64,000 nt of DNA from Thermococcus cleftensis (GTDB taxonomy: Archaea; Methanobacteriota_B; Thermococci; Thermococcales; Thermococcaceae), in the NCBI RefSeq assembly GCF_000265525.1, contig NC_018015.1, forward strand, positions 310,001 through 374,000. Reading direction: 5' to 3'. Both the position numbers and the translations under genes were made by a program. Below are positions 47,051-56,614 of this stretch, piece after piece (position 1 is the stretch's first letter; every line of letters begins with the position of its first letter). A model generated the notes under the pieces. The model had not been told where the DNA came from, made no database searches, and was given only the letters and a program-made list of their open reading frames with translations.

Positions 47051-47650
47051 TTATAAATTTTTCCCTTCTCCCAGCCTCTCGACGAGGCCCTCAAGAACCT
47101 CACGGAAGTTGGCCGCGTCTATCCATTTAATGCCCATCTTCTGAGCCCAGGTCAGTATTCCCACGTCGGCGGAAACTATCGTCGCATCGAGCTCCTTGGC
47201 GAGGAGGATAAGCTCGAAGTCCTCTTTGCTGTCCACTATGCCCTCCCTGAGGGCCTTCCGGTAGTTCCTCCTAAGCTTCTGGATTATCCTGTCCACGTTG
47301 TCCGTCTCGATGACGCTCTCGCGGACGGCTTTCTCAGCCACACGGAGTCCCTTGTCTATCCTTCGCCGTATGTCGTCTATCAGCTCGTAGACCACGAAAG
47401 CGGGTATCCTTATGTCGTGAACATTGGGGGGCTTCTTGATTATGTAAAGCTCAATCTCGGGAATGAGTTCCTCCCCGTCCACGAAGTGCATTACCTCGCG
47501 GTAGATTCCGGGGGGCATGTAGAACTCGACCCGCCCGAAGAGCCTCTCGGCGTAGCGCAGGAAGGTCCTCATGGCTTCGGTAGGGCTGTCGCCGAACTTG
47601 CCCCTTATCTCGGGATTGACGAAGATGCTCGTGTCGAGGACGAACCTCAT
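47051..47650 (-). CDS. RNA ligase partner protein, PIN domain (UPF0278)
   Basis: 199 residues beginning MRFVLDTSIFVNPEIRGKFG, with the PIN-domain acidic residues in LDTSIF, in DFELILLAKELDA and in VSADVGILTWA. This matches the archaeal UPF0278 family, called RNA ligase partner because it often sits beside a 3' RNA ligase-type gene. No ligase gene is adjacent here. A nuclease activity is inferred from the fold. The ATG at 47650 is preceded by GGTTGCC; the frame upstream continues but lies on the opposite gene. Confidence 0.88.
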   Translation of the reverse strand: MRFVLDTSIFVNPEIRGKFGDSPTEAMRTFLRYAERLFGRVEFYMPPGIYREVMHFVDGEELIPEIELYIIKKPPNVHDIRIPAFVVYELIDDIRRRIDKGLRVAEKAVRESVIETDNVDRIIQKLRRNYRKALREGIVDSKEDFELILLAKELDATIVSADVGILTWAQKMGIKWIDAANFREVLEGLVERLGEGKNL

Positions 47651-47702
47651 GGCAACCACAAGCTTATTTAAGCGCGGAAGTTTAAAACGGTTAGGTGAAA
47701 GC

Positions 47703-48911
47703 ATGAAGGTAGGAGTCGTTTTTGGGGTTAGCGAACTCGCGAACCCTAAGGCGTTCGAGAAGAAGGCGTCGGAGTTCATGACGAAGCTCGCCGGAGAGTT
47801 CGAGGTCGTTGGAGGGTTCTTCGTATCAACAAAGGCCGACTTCAAGGAAGCCAAGGAGGAGGTAAACTTCAACGAGGTGGACGCGATAGTCCTCTATCCC
47901 CTGACAGGGGGTACTGAAGGCCCGCTGAAAGAGTTCTTCGTCTACAGGAGGCCCGTGGTCATCTACGGTGACCCCTTCAACAACTCCCTCGCGGCAGGGA
48001 TAGAGTTGAGGGAATACTTCAGGGACAGGCTGGTTCCTTCAACGCTGGTCAAGGACTTCAACGAGCTTAAAGCCGCCCTGCTCGGTTACGAAGACATGCG
48101 GGAGACGCTGGACAAGTTCCTCCGCATGCGTATAGGGCTGATAGGCAGGATTTCGCCATGGCTGATAAACGAGAGGTTCGAGCTCCCATACACCAGGATA
48201 AGCCTCAAGAAGTTCTACGAGTACTACGAGGCCACGACCGACGCGGAGGGCTGGGAGGTCGTCGAGGAGATAGTTGGAAAAGCTGTTGAGATAAGGGAAG
48301 CACAGAGGGAAGACCTGATTAGGGCAGGTAGGATATATCTGGCCATAAAAAGAATCCTCGAAGACTACCGGCTGGACGGCTTCACCATAGGGTGCTTTGA
48401 CATAGTCATGAAGTCCAAGATGACCCCCTGCCTCGCGCTGGCGATGTTTAACGCCCAGGGCATTCCAGCAGCGTGCGAGGGCGAGCTGAACGCGCTCGTT
48501 GGAATGATGATAGCGAGGCGCTTCTTCGACAAGCCGGCGTTCATGGGCAACATTGCCGACTACGGGGACGATTACATAATCCTCGCCCACTGCACCGCTC
48601 CGCTGATAGGAAGGTACATCATACGGTCGCACTTCGAGAGCGGCACGGGGGTTGGCGTGGACGTCCAGCTGCCGAAGGGTAAGGCCAGTCTCCTCAAGAT
48701 ACGCGGAAGGAGAGCTGTTGTTGCCGGTGTCGAGGTCGCTGGCCAAGAGCACAGCGACTTCAGGTGCAGGACCCAGGTAAGGCTGAAAGTCGAAGATGCA
48801 ATGGACTTCATAGACGGAACCCTCGGCAACCACCACCTGCTTGTTTACGTGGACAGCGAGGAGCTGGCAGACCTGCTGAGCGAGCTCGGCTTCGAGGTCA
48901 TGCTATACTGA
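47703..48911 (+). CDS. L-fucose/L-arabinose isomerase-like protein
   Basis: 402 residues. MKVGVVFGVSELANPKAFEKKASEFM starts a Rossmann-like first domain. Then VDAIVLYPLTGGTEGPLKEFF is a conserved loop of the fucose isomerase family. The C-terminal domain has FTIGCFDIVMKSKMTPCLALAMFNAQGIPAACEGELNALVGMM, with the acidic metal-site residues of that family, and HCTAPLIGR. Its sugar substrate is unknown and it may be non-catabolic. ATG 47703 follows GGTGAAAGC. A TATA-like CTTATTTAAG lies at 47662-47671. Confidence 0.8.
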   Translation: MKVGVVFGVSELANPKAFEKKASEFMTKLAGEFEVVGGFFVSTKADFKEAKEEVNFNEVDAIVLYPLTGGTEGPLKEFFVYRRPVVIYGDPFNNSLAAGIELREYFRDRLVPSTLVKDFNELKAALLGYEDMRETLDKFLRMRIGLIGRISPWLINERFELPYTRISLKKFYEYYEATTDAEGWEVVEEIVGKAVEIREAQREDLIRAGRIYLAIKRILEDYRLDGFTIGCFDIVMKSKMTPCLALAMFNAQGIPAACEGELNALVGMMIARRFFDKPAFMGNIADYGDDYIILAHCTAPLIGRYIIRSHFESGTGVGVDVQLPKGKASLLKIRGRRAVVAGVEVAGQEHSDFRCRTQVRLKVEDAMDFIDGTLGNHHLLVYVDSEELADLLSELGFEVMLY

Positions 48912-48991
48912 ACTTCCAAATTTTTAGTTTCATTTTCGAACCAACCAAAAGAGTTATTAGGACCTTAGTGGTATTATTCTCGGTGAGAAAA

Positions 48992-49165
48992 TTGAGAAGA
49001 GCACAGGCGGCGATTGAGTACCTCTTTATGATAGCACTGTCCCTTGTGATGGTGCTAATCATATTCCGGGCAATTCAGCAGGCGGCCAACAGTGCAACAA
49101 GACAGATAGAGACCGCATCGGACAAGATGGCCAGCGAGCTGAGCCAAATAGCCCAAGAAGGTTGA
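48992..49165 (+). CDS. small pilin-like protein with class III signal peptide
   Basis: 57 residues. The class III (archaeal type IV pilin) signal is plain: RRAQAAIEYLFMIALSLVMVLIIF, with the cleavage site between the basic part and QAAIEY. A short C-terminal helix follows. The mature protein is expected at the cell surface, held by the hydrophobic helix, after cutting by a prepilin peptidase. TTG 48992 with GGTGA five bases before is the best start; GTG 48983 is possible. The gene is very short and so was probably missed by start rules based on ATG. Confidence 0.75.
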   Translation: MRRAQAAIEYLFMIALSLVMVLIIFRAIQQAANSATRQIETASDKMASELSQIAQEG

Positions 49166-49220
49166 TTTAATCTTGAGCGTCCAAAAAAGCTGTGAGGGGC
49201 AAAAATTAAAGCCCCCACAC

Positions 49221-51530
49221 TTATGAGGCCGCGAACTTCGAGCCGTAGAACTTCAGGCCGAGCCATGCGACGACCCCTGCCCCGATGACGATGGGGTTGA
49301 GGGTGACTCCGGCCAGGCCGATTGCGCCGATCACAGCCCGCATCCACTTCTTCAGATGCGTGTTGTAAAAGCCGGTCAGCGAGATGGCCAGCAGGTACAT
49401 CACGAAGAGCGTCGCCAGGAGGTAGTAGAGCACCCTGAGTATCATCGCGGGCGTCCAGTCGGAGACCGTTATGAGGAACATCTCCGGGTGTGTGAAGTAG
49501 ATGTACGGGCCTATGTAGCCAGCCAGCGCGTACTTGACCGCGTTGATCGCCGTCTTCCAGAAGTCACCGCCCGCTATCGCCGAGCCGGCGTAGCTTGCGA
49601 GGGCCACCGGCGGCGTAACGTCGGCGAGGATACCGAAGTAGAACACGAAGAAGTGAGCCGCGAGCATGGCTATGAGGACGGTGTAGCCGGGAACCGGCTG
49701 GTTGTAGGGTTCGATGTTCCTGACCAGCATGTAGATTGCCGGGGCGGCGACGAGCGAGGTGATGATATAGTTGGCGGTCGTGGGGACACCCATTCCAAGT
49801 ATGAGGCTGAAGACCATCGTGAGCAGAAGGAGCAGCCAGAGGTTTCCGTGGGTAAGGCTGATGAGGCGGTAGCCGATGTTTGTAAGCTCACCGGTCATCG
49901 TGAGAACACCCTGAATGAGGCCCGCACTGGCGGCCGCGAGCATGACGCTGACGCTGGTTTTGCCGGCGTCTATCATGGCCTCGTAGGTCGCACGGTACAT
50001 CATCTTGCCGCTGTCGAGTGCCGAACGGTAGCCGACGAGGATTGAGAAGACTATTCCAAAGACTCCCGTCATCAGTACTATCTGCTCCTTGGTCATTCCC
50101 AAGTACTTGGTCAGGGCTATAAAGAGGAGGAACATCGCGCTGATGTAGAACTTCTCGTTGAAGGCGACGCCCTTCTTCGCGATTCCAAGTCCGACCAGCA
50201 GGAAGAACATCGCCAGGAGAACCAGAGCGGTCTGTTTCGCCACGTTGTTCCCGAGGAACATCAGCAGGGTGGTGAGCAGGGCTACCGCGACGTAGAGCTT
50301 CTCGTCTCCGTATATCTCGTCCCTTGAAATCCACGCCACCCAGATGGCAATCCCGAGCGAGGAAATGGCCGCGATCTGGGGCGCTATTCCCCACACGAGG
50401 GCGACGGTTATGACGACGATGGGAAGGAGTATGTAGAGCTTGCGCAGGAAGTAGGCCATGGTCTTGAAGGCCTCGGCAGCCATACCCTTGAGGCCCAGCC
50501 TCTTGGTCTCGAGGTCTATGAAGAGGTAAACGCCGCCGTAGTAGACTATGGCCGGCAGCACCGCGGCGATGATTATCTTGTTGTAGGGCAGGTTGAGGAA
50601 CTCGGCCATTATGAAGGCTGCCGCGCCCATTATCGGGGGCATCAGCTGGCCACCGGTGGAGGCGACGGGCTCGACGGCCCCGGCTATCTCCGGCGGGTAG
50701 CCGGCCTTCTTCATGAGGGGAATCGTGAAGGTTCCCGTGGTGAGGACGTTGGCCACGCTCGAGCCGCTGACAGTTCCCATGAGGGCGCTCGATATGACGG
50801 CCGACTTAGCCGGACCACCGGGCCTCTTTCCGAAGAGGCTTATCATGAACTCGGTGATGTAGTCGCTGACGCCTATCTTGAGCAGGAAGGCGCCGAAGAA
50901 GATGAAGGCGAAGACGTATATCGTCATGACGAAGAACGGGATTCCGAAGATGCCCTCGTCAAAGTAGAGCTGCTGCACGAAGCGGGTCCAGTCGTAGTTG
51001 ATGGCGTAGATTCCGTAGAGAAGGAACAGGCTCACTATGGCCGGGAGAACCCAGCCAAGGACGCGCCGCGTTGCCTCGAGAACCATGAGCACCGCGATGA
51101 GTCCAAAGACCACGTCGGTCTGGTTGAGGGAAGAGGTTAGTATGTAGCGCTCGTAGACTGCGAAGAGGTAGAGCATGGAGATTACCCCAACGGCGCCCAT
51201 CACGTAGTCGTAGGCGAAGACCTTCCTGAAGTACTTCTCCTTCTTGCGTATCGGGTAGAGCAGGAAGGTTATTACCATCAGCATTGCCATTACGAAGGCC
51301 TCTCCCTGCTTGGGCTGGAACGTTATTCTAAGGAAGTCCAGCTCCAGTCCCAGGCGCTGGAAGAGGTCGTAGAGGGTGTAGTTGAAGTTGAAGATGAAGA
51401 GTATCTCGTAAAGGCCTATTAGTATGGCCGCGACCTTCACCACGAACTCAAGCCTTGGGGGGAGGGTTCTGGTCCTTTCTATCACGACCTCCTCCGCGGC
51501 GACGACATCGATGCTGGGTTCTTCAGACAA
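49221..51530 (-). CDS. TRAP transporter, fused TAXI-type permease
   Basis: 769 residues with about 18 hydrophobic segments. It joins the small DctQ-like and large DctM-like membrane parts of a TRAP transporter, as in TAXI-type systems. Conserved patches include GGQLMPPIMGAAAFIMAEFL, ISSALMGTVSGSSVANVLTTGTFTIPLMKK and the matching half GMGVPTTANYIITS. It moves an organic acid or other solute using an ion gradient; the substrate is not known. The start is TTG 51530 with GGAGGTGG directly before it. The gene follows DUF1850 by one base. Confidence 0.9.
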   Translation of the reverse strand: MSEEPSIDVVAAEEVVIERTRTLPPRLEFVVKVAAILIGLYEILFIFNFNYTLYDLFQRLGLELDFLRITFQPKQGEAFVMAMLMVITFLLYPIRKKEKYFRKVFAYDYVMGAVGVISMLYLFAVYERYILTSSLNQTDVVFGLIAVLMVLEATRRVLGWVLPAIVSLFLLYGIYAINYDWTRFVQQLYFDEGIFGIPFFVMTIYVFAFIFFGAFLLKIGVSDYITEFMISLFGKRPGGPAKSAVISSALMGTVSGSSVANVLTTGTFTIPLMKKAGYPPEIAGAVEPVASTGGQLMPPIMGAAAFIMAEFLNLPYNKIIIAAVLPAIVYYGGVYLFIDLETKRLGLKGMAAEAFKTMAYFLRKLYILLPIVVITVALVWGIAPQIAAISSLGIAIWVAWISRDEIYGDEKLYVAVALLTTLLMFLGNNVAKQTALVLLAMFFLLVGLGIAKKGVAFNEKFYISAMFLLFIALTKYLGMTKEQIVLMTGVFGIVFSILVGYRSALDSGKMMYRATYEAMIDAGKTSVSVMLAAASAGLIQGVLTMTGELTNIGYRLISLTHGNLWLLLLLTMVFSLILGMGVPTTANYIITSLVAAPAIYMLVRNIEPYNQPVPGYTVLIAMLAAHFFVFYFGILADVTPPVALASYAGSAIAGGDFWKTAINAVKYALAGYIGPYIYFTHPEMFLITVSDWTPAMILRVLYYLLATLFVMYLLAISLTGFYNTHLKKWMRAVIGAIGLAGVTLNPIVIGAGVVAWLGLKFYGSKFAAS

Positions 51531-51531
51531 T

Positions 51532-52002
51532 TTACCACCTCCCAATCAACCTCATCACAAGTGGAACGCGCTTAATTTGAAAGTTCACGACAACCTTTTT
51601 TCCACCGTCGGAATCAACAAGGACAGGAGAGCCATTGACGGTGACGTTGGCGTGGTTTATGGGTATGAACCAGTAGGTGAAACTCCTTCCAAGATAATCC
51701 CTCGTCCTCTTGACGTAGAAGCCGTCGGTGAGGTTCTGAACGTCCTCTGGAAGGCCGGCCCCAAAGTCCTTCCACCTCATCTCAACGACGTAAAATCCGG
51801 TTCCGTTGGCGGTGATGATCTCAACCACCTCGCTCCTTTCAACGCTGTGAACGTATTCAATCTCGATTGTGGAGCCGGGGGAATAAGTGTAAGACCTGCC
51901 ATTGAAGCTAATCTCGACCGCATTAACCGGCAGAAGAAGAACGAGAGCGACGGTAATGATAAGAAAAGAAAGGGCTTTTCGGCTCAAAGTGACCCTCCTC
52001 AC
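51532..52002 (-). CDS. DUF1850 secreted protein of TAXI transporter operon
   Basis: 156 residues. It starts MRRVTLSRKALSFLIITVALVLLLPVNAVE, a signal or anchor segment, and then has a beta-rich domain with YVHSVERSEVVEI, typical of DUF1850. This family is usually encoded with TAXI-type TRAP transporters. The ATG overlaps the end of the binding protein gene by four bases, and its stop is next to the permease start. It may help the binding protein dock, but its role is unproved. Confidence 0.88.
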   Translation of the reverse strand: MRRVTLSRKALSFLIITVALVLLLPVNAVEISFNGRSYTYSPGSTIEIEYVHSVERSEVVEIITANGTGFYVVEMRWKDFGAGLPEDVQNLTDGFYVKRTRDYLGRSFTYWFIPINHANVTVNGSPVLVDSDGGKKVVVNFQIKRVPLVMRLIGRW

Positions 52003-53042
52003 GGCTTTAGATCATCTGGAACGGTCTTGCCCTTCTCCTCGTAGTACTTGATGGCTCCGGGGTGGAGCGGTATGCTCATACCATCGAGGGCTGTGTCAAA
52101 ACTTATGTACTGGGCCTTTGCGTGAACCTGCCTGAGCTCATCGACGTGGAGGAAGAGCAGCCTGGTCATAGCATAGACCACGTCATCGGGAACGTCGGCG
52201 CTGACGACGAGAACGGCCTTAACCGCGAGCGTCTGGGTGTCCTCGGTCATTCCCTTGTAGGTGTCCTTCGGGAGGGTCTGGCTGACGTAGAAGATGTAAC
52301 CCTCGTCCTTGAGCTTCTTGAGGATATCGTCCCCAATTGGGAGGATCCTGACGGGGGTCTGAACCGCTATTTGATCAACCGCCGGCGTCGGAGCGCCGGA
52401 AACTATAACGGCGGCATCGATCTGGCCGAGCTTGAGCTGCTGGGTTGCCTCGCTGAAGGAGAGGTAGACCTTATCAACGTCGTCCCAGACTCCCGCAGCC
52501 TCAAGTATCTGCTGGGCCGCGACGGCGGTACCGCTTCCGGCAGCACCAACGGCAACCTTCTTGCCCTTGAGGTCCGCCAGGGTCTTTATGTTGCTGTCAG
52601 CTTTGACAACGAACTGTATCGTCTCCGGATAAAGGGCGGCGATGCCGCGGAGCTTGGTCACTGGCTTGCCCTGGAAGGCCTCGAGGGTGGTGCCGTGGAA
52701 GGCGTAGTAGGCAACGTCGTTCTGCATTATAGCCGCCTGGGCTCTACCATCGCCTATGGCCTGGGCGTTGGCGACGCTGGCACCGCTTGTAACTGCCCTA
52801 GCCTCAATCTTTATCCCGGTCTCGTCCTTACTGTACTGGTTCAGTATGTTGGCATAGGCGGAGCCAAGTGGGTAGTAAACACCGCTGGTTCCCCCCGTGT
52901 ATATCTCAATGGAGTACGTTTCGGTTGGGCCAGTAGTCTGGGTTCCAGTCTCCTCCCCTCCGGGACTTATGCAACCGGCCATTAAAAGAGAAACCGAAAG
53001 CACAAAAACCAATACACCAACTACCGACTTCTTCATACTCAT
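51999..53042 (-). CDS. TAXI-family solute-binding lipoprotein
   Basis: 347 residues. The signal ends in the lipobox LMAGC, so it is a lipid-anchored extracellular binding protein. The mature part has the TAXI pattern: YTGGTSGVYYPLGSAYANILNQY, VTSGASVANAQAI, ALYPETIQFVVKADSNIKTLADLKGKKVAVGAAGSGT, and the C-terminal PLHPGAIKYYEEKG. It captures the solute for the fused permease downstream. ATG 53042 follows GGAGGTGGAC. A TATA-like CTATATAAC lies at 53112-53120 on the minus strand. Confidence 0.93.
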   Translation of the reverse strand: MSMKKSVVGVLVFVLSVSLLMAGCISPGGEETGTQTTGPTETYSIEIYTGGTSGVYYPLGSAYANILNQYSKDETGIKIEARAVTSGASVANAQAIGDGRAQAAIMQNDVAYYAFHGTTLEAFQGKPVTKLRGIAALYPETIQFVVKADSNIKTLADLKGKKVAVGAAGSGTAVAAQQILEAAGVWDDVDKVYLSFSEATQQLKLGQIDAAVIVSGAPTPAVDQIAVQTPVRILPIGDDILKKLKDEGYIFYVSQTLPKDTYKGMTEDTQTLAVKAVLVVSADVPDDVVYAMTRLLFLHVDELRQVHAKAQYISFDTALDGMSIPLHPGAIKYYEEKGKTVPDDLKP

Positions 53043-53258
53043 GTCCACCTCCATACTGTAACGTACACCTATGGCCTAACGACCACATTAGGATATTGAA
53101 GTACATTCAAAGTTATATAGTTTTCGTTACATTTCCGTAAATCTTTCAGGTTATCTCCCAAGCAAAACGCAAGAACATCGATGAAAGCTATACAAAGGTA
53201 GAACTTCGAACCCGGGTAAAGCCTTTTAACGGAGACGGCTATTCCAAAGGGGATCGTT

Positions 53259-54077
53259 ATGAAGGTGATAATGACAACGAAAATCGACCTCGCGTCGATG
53301 AACATACTGAACAGGCTCGTTGAGAACTTCGGGTTCAGGGAGACCGAGGGGATCTTCGACGGAAATCCCGTTTATGCCAGGGGCGACACGCTCATACTGA
53401 CGACCAACGAGGAGATGATATACTATGACGACCTCGATAATGCAATAGAAGCCCAGCTCGGATTTAAGCCAGAGATAATAGCCTTCGCCTCCAGGCACTC
53501 CAGCAAGCAGAAGCTACCTGCCCTTACCACTCACGTGACTGGGAACTGGGGAAAGGCCATGTACGGGGGAAAGGACGAGAGCCTCGCCATAGCTCAGCCG
53601 GCCGCCATGAAGCTCGCCCTGCTCAAGATGAGCGAGCTAAACGACCTCGGCTGGACCGTCTGCTACGAGGCAACCCACCACGGACCGAGCGAGCTGGAGG
53701 TTCCAAGCTTCTTCATAGAGATAGGCTCGAGCGAGGAGGAGTGGGTGATTGACAGGGCCGGCGAGATAATAGCCGAGACCATAATTTACGTCCTGGAGAA
53801 CTACAAGAAGGCCAAGTTTCCAGTCGCACTGGGAATCGGCGGCGGCCACTACGCCCCCAAGCAGACGAAGCGCGCCCTAGAAAGCGACATCGCCTTCGGC
53901 CACATAGCCCCCAAGTACACCCACCCGCTGAAAAAAGAGCTGATCCTCCGGGCGATTGAGAGGACACAGGGCAAGGTAGATGTCATTTACGTTGATTGGA
54001 AGGGCAGTAAGGGAGAAACCAGGCAGATGGCCAAGACCCTGGCCGAAGAGCTGGGCCTGGAGTTCATACGGGACTGA
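53259..54077 (+). CDS. dtdA: D-aminoacyl-tRNA deacylase, archaeal type
   Basis: 272 residues of the DtdA/GEK1 family, which removes D-amino acids from mis-charged tRNAs. Conserved parts are [29 protein letters not shown] near the N-terminal third, [27 protein letters not shown], and [17 protein letters not shown]. Zn-binding His residues are in HHG and GGHY. ATG 53259 has GGATCGTT before it. The frame is normal. ftsZ follows on the same strand with its own promoter. Confidence 0.95.
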   Translation: MKVIMTTKIDLASMNILNRLVENFGFRETEGIFDGNPVYARGDTLILTTNEEMIYYDDLDNAIEAQLGFKPEIIAFASRHSSKQKLPALTTHVTGNWGKAMYGGKDESLAIAQPAAMKLALLKMSELNDLGWTVCYEATHHGPSELEVPSFFIEIGSSEEEWVIDRAGEIIAETIIYVLENYKKAKFPVALGIGGGHYAPKQTKRALESDIAFGHIAPKYTHPLKKELILRAIERTQGKVDVIYVDWKGSKGETRQMAKTLAEELGLEFIRD

Positions 54078-54136
54078 AGAGGCGAAATCTTTAAAGACGT
54101 TGAGCGGGATTTAAAATCAGCATCTGCCTAGCTAAA

Positions 54137-54144
54137 TTTATATA
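54137..54144 (+). promoter_or_regulatory. ftsZ TATA box
   Basis: TTTATATA, about 52 bases before the ftsZ ATG at 54196, with transcription expected near 54165 and a leader of about 30 bases. Confidence 0.7.
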
Positions 54145-54195
54145 CCACCTGCGTACAAAGTGGAACAGATGTTAAATTGCCCGGAGGGTGAAAAA

Positions 54196-55314
54196 ATGCT
54201 GAAGCTGATTGAAGACGCCATCGAAAGAACCTCCGCCGGCCTCAACCAGGTGCCGGAGGCCCCGAGCCAGACCGATGTTGATGAGGAGCTCAAGAGGATT
54301 CTTGAGCAGATTCAGGCTAAGATCTATGTCGTTGGTGTCGGCGGTGCCGGCTGTAACACCATTAACAGAATGATGCAGGTAGGAATCCAGGGGGCGAAGG
54401 TCATAGCCATCAACACCGATGCCCAGGACCTCCTCAAGGTCCGCGCTCACAAGAAGATACTCATCGGAAAGGAGCTTACCAGGGGCCTTGGAGCCGGGAA
54501 CAACCCCAAGATGGGCGAGGAGGCCGCGAAGGAGAGTGAGCGCGAGATAAGGGAGGCCCTCGAAGGGGCGGACATGGTGTTCATCACCTGCGGTCTCGGT
54601 GGAGGAACCGGAACGGGCGCAGCTCCAGTCGTGGCCGAGATAGCCAAGAAGATGGGCGCCCTCACCGTTTCAGTCGTCACCCTCCCGTTCACCGTCGAGG
54701 GCATAAGGCGCATAAAGAACGCCGAGTACGGCCTTGAGAGGCTCCGGAAGAACAGCGACACCGTCATAGTAATCCCGAACGACAAGCTTATGGAGGTAGC
54801 TCCGAACCTGCCGATCCACATGGCCTTCAAGGTCGCGGACGAGATACTCGTCCAGGCCGTCAAGGGCATAACCGAGCTCATCACCAAGCCCGGCCTGGTT
54901 AACCTTGACTTCAACGACGTCAGGGCAGTCATGAAGGACGGCGGCGTTGCGATGATAGGCATAGGCGAGAGCGACAGCGAGAAGAGGGCTTTAGAGGCCG
55001 CCCAGCAGGCCCTCAACAGCCCGCTCCTCGACGTGGACATAAGCGGTGCCAAGGGCGCTTTGATAAGCATAAGTGGAAGCGATGTCAAGCTCGAGGAGGC
55101 CCAGCAGATAATAGAGCTCGTCACCAGCAAGCTCGACCCGGAGGCCCAGGTTATCTGGGGCATACAGCTCGACGAGGAGCTCGGCAAGATGATTAGAATC
55201 CTCATCGTCGTCACCGGCGTCAGCTCACCCTACGCGGTGGCCGAGGAGGAGCCGGGCTACTACGGTGAGGAACAGGAGAGAAAAGTTATTAAGCTCGACC
55301 TTGACGAGCTTTGA
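54196..55314 (+). CDS. ftsZ: cell division protein FtsZ
   Basis: 372 residues. The GTPase forms the division ring. T1 is [15 protein letters not shown] (around residues 46-59), T4 the signature [12 protein letters not shown] (133-144), and T7 [14 protein letters not shown] with N236, D238 and D241. The C-terminus ends in a short acidic tail ([11 protein letters not shown]... VIKLDLDEL), which probably serves as the site for anchoring partners. ATG 54196 is chosen because GGAGGGTGA precedes it; the frame extends 12 codons upstream. The gene lies before secE and spt5, a common archaeal order. Confidence 0.96.
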   Translation: MLKLIEDAIERTSAGLNQVPEAPSQTDVDEELKRILEQIQAKIYVVGVGGAGCNTINRMMQVGIQGAKVIAINTDAQDLLKVRAHKKILIGKELTRGLGAGNNPKMGEEAAKESEREIREALEGADMVFITCGLGGGTGTGAAPVVAEIAKKMGALTVSVVTLPFTVEGIRRIKNAEYGLERLRKNSDTVIVIPNDKLMEVAPNLPIHMAFKVADEILVQAVKGITELITKPGLVNLDFNDVRAVMKDGGVAMIGIGESDSEKRALEAAQQALNSPLLDVDISGAKGALISISGSDVKLEEAQQIIELVTSKLDPEAQVIWGIQLDEELGKMIRILIVVTGVSSPYAVAEEEPGYYGEEQERKVIKLDLDEL

Positions 55315-55351
55315 CTAACTTTCATTTTCAAAATTTGGCGAGGTGACGGCA

Positions 55352-55537
55352 GTGGCAACGACTACGGAAAAGCTTAAAAATTTCTTCGCGGAGTCGCGGA
55401 GGGTTTTGCTGGTCACTAAGAAGCCGGGTATGAAGGAGTTTAAGATGGCCGCCAAGATAACCGGCATCGGAATGCTCCTGATAGGTACCATCGGCCTCAT
55501 AATCCGCCTGATAGGCTACCTGATTACAGGGGCCTGA
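55352..55537 (+). CDS. secE: preprotein translocase subunit SecE
   Basis: 61 residues, a single-span SecE/Sec61-gamma. An amphipathic stretch ([29 protein letters not shown]) precedes the hydrophobic helix ([21 protein letters not shown]). It clamps the SecY channel. GTG 55352, with GAGGTGACGGCA upstream, is preferred over the GTG three codons before. The start of spt5 lies about 20 bases further on. Confidence 0.93.
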   Translation: MATTTEKLKNFFAESRRVLLVTKKPGMKEFKMAAKITGIGMLLIGTIGLIIRLIGYLITGA

Positions 55538-55557
55538 ACTGTTCGCGGGTGAGAGCG

Positions 55558-56016
55558 ATGAGCGAGGGCAGGATCTTCACAGTGCGCGTCACGGTGGGAC
55601 AGGAAGAGACCACCTCCAAGCTGATATACAGCAAGATTAAGACATACAACCTCCCGGTCTACGCCATACTGGCGCCCTCGAAGGTAAAGGGCTACATCTT
55701 CGTTGAGGCACCGAGCAAGAGCGCCGTGGACGAAGCTATAAAGGGCATACGCCACGCCAAGGGCACCCTGCCGGGAGAGGTCAAGTTCGAGGAGATAGAG
55801 CACTTCCTCGAGGAGAAACCAGCCGTGAGCGGCTTCGAACCGGGAGACATCGTTGAGCTAATCTCCGGCCCGTTCAAGGGCGAGAAGGCCAAGGTCGTCA
55901 GGGTCGATGAGGCCAAGGACGAGATAGTCGTCGAGCTCATAGGTTCAATCGTCCCGATTCCAGTCACGGTGAGGGGCGAATACGTTAGACTTATAAGCAA
56001 ACGCCAGAAGGAGTGA
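55558..56016 (+). CDS. spt5: transcription elongation factor Spt5 (archaeal NusG)
   Basis: 152 residues: NGN domain (residues 5-85, [23 protein letters not shown] and [19 protein letters not shown]) then a KOW domain ([37 protein letters not shown]). With Spt4 it binds the RNA polymerase clamp and raises processivity. ATG 55558 has GGTGAGAGCG before it. Its end overlaps the upstream frame of the L11 gene. Confidence 0.95.
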   Translation: MSEGRIFTVRVTVGQEETTSKLIYSKIKTYNLPVYAILAPSKVKGYIFVEAPSKSAVDEAIKGIRHAKGTLPGEVKFEEIEHFLEEKPAVSGFEPGDIVELISGPFKGEKAKVVRVDEAKDEIVVELIGSIVPIPVTVRGEYVRLISKRQKE

Positions 56017-56042
56017 ACGGTCAAAGGACAGAGGTGAGAAAG

Positions 56043-56534
56043 ATGCCGCAGATTGTTGAGGTGCTCGTTGAGGGAGGAAAGGCTTCACCCGGTCCGCCTC
56101 TCGGCCCAGCCATCGGACCGCTCGGACTTAACGTCAAGCAGGTCGTTGATGAGATAAACAAGGCTACCAAGGACTTCGAGGGAATGCAGGTTCCCGTCAA
56201 GATCATCGTCACCGACCCGAAGAAGAAGACCTTCGAGATAGAGGTCGGTGTTCCGCCGGTCAGCCAGCTCATCAAGAAGGAAATCGGCGCCCCGAAGGGC
56301 TCCAGCGAGCCCGGCCACAGCCCTGTCGGGAACCTGACCATGGAGCAGGTCATCAGGATAGCGAAGGCCAAGCAGGAGCAGATGCTCGCGGCCGACCTCA
56401 AGGCCGCGGCCAAGGAGGTCATCGGAACTGCCCTCAGCATGGGCGTTACGGTTGAAGGCAAGGACCCGAGGGAAGTCCAGAAGGAGATTGACGAAGGCGT
56501 TTACGACGAGATTTTCGCCAACGCCGAGGAGTGA
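56043..56534 (+). CDS. rpl11p: 50S ribosomal protein L11
   Basis: 163 residues of the large subunit stalk base. It begins [30 protein letters not shown] and has the C-terminal RNA-binding segment [20 protein letters not shown] 56043 follows GAGGTGAGAAAG. It is the last gene of the secE-spt5-L11 unit. The next promoter begins nine bases after its stop. Confidence 0.97.
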   Translation: MPQIVEVLVEGGKASPGPPLGPAIGPLGLNVKQVVDEINKATKDFEGMQVPVKIIVTDPKKKTFEIEVGVPPVSQLIKKEIGAPKGSSEPGHSPVGNLTMEQVIRIAKAKQEQMLAADLKAAAKEVIGTALSMGVTVEGKDPREVQKEIDEGVYDEIFANAEE

Positions 56535-56540
56535 GGGAAA

Positions 56541-56580
56541 AGTTTAAAAATCCCTCTTTTTACGCATTTTTGACTTTTTC
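56541..56580 (+). promoter_or_regulatory. L1-L10-L12 promoter overlapping T-rich terminator-like tracts
   Basis: TTTAAAAA (56543-56550) is a good TATA box about 65 bases before the L1 ATG. T-runs at about 56557-56561, 56567-56571 and 56575-56579 on the same strand look like the oligo-T terminators used by archaeal RNA polymerase and could end the L11 transcript. Confidence 0.5.
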
Positions 56581-56614
56581 GGGCTTAAATCAAAACCGAA
56601 AGGGAGGGCTGTAA

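Noticed and set aside
48764-48991. upstream part of the frame leading to the pilin-like protein
   Set aside because: It lies inside the isomerase-like gene; the class III signal defines a start near 48992.
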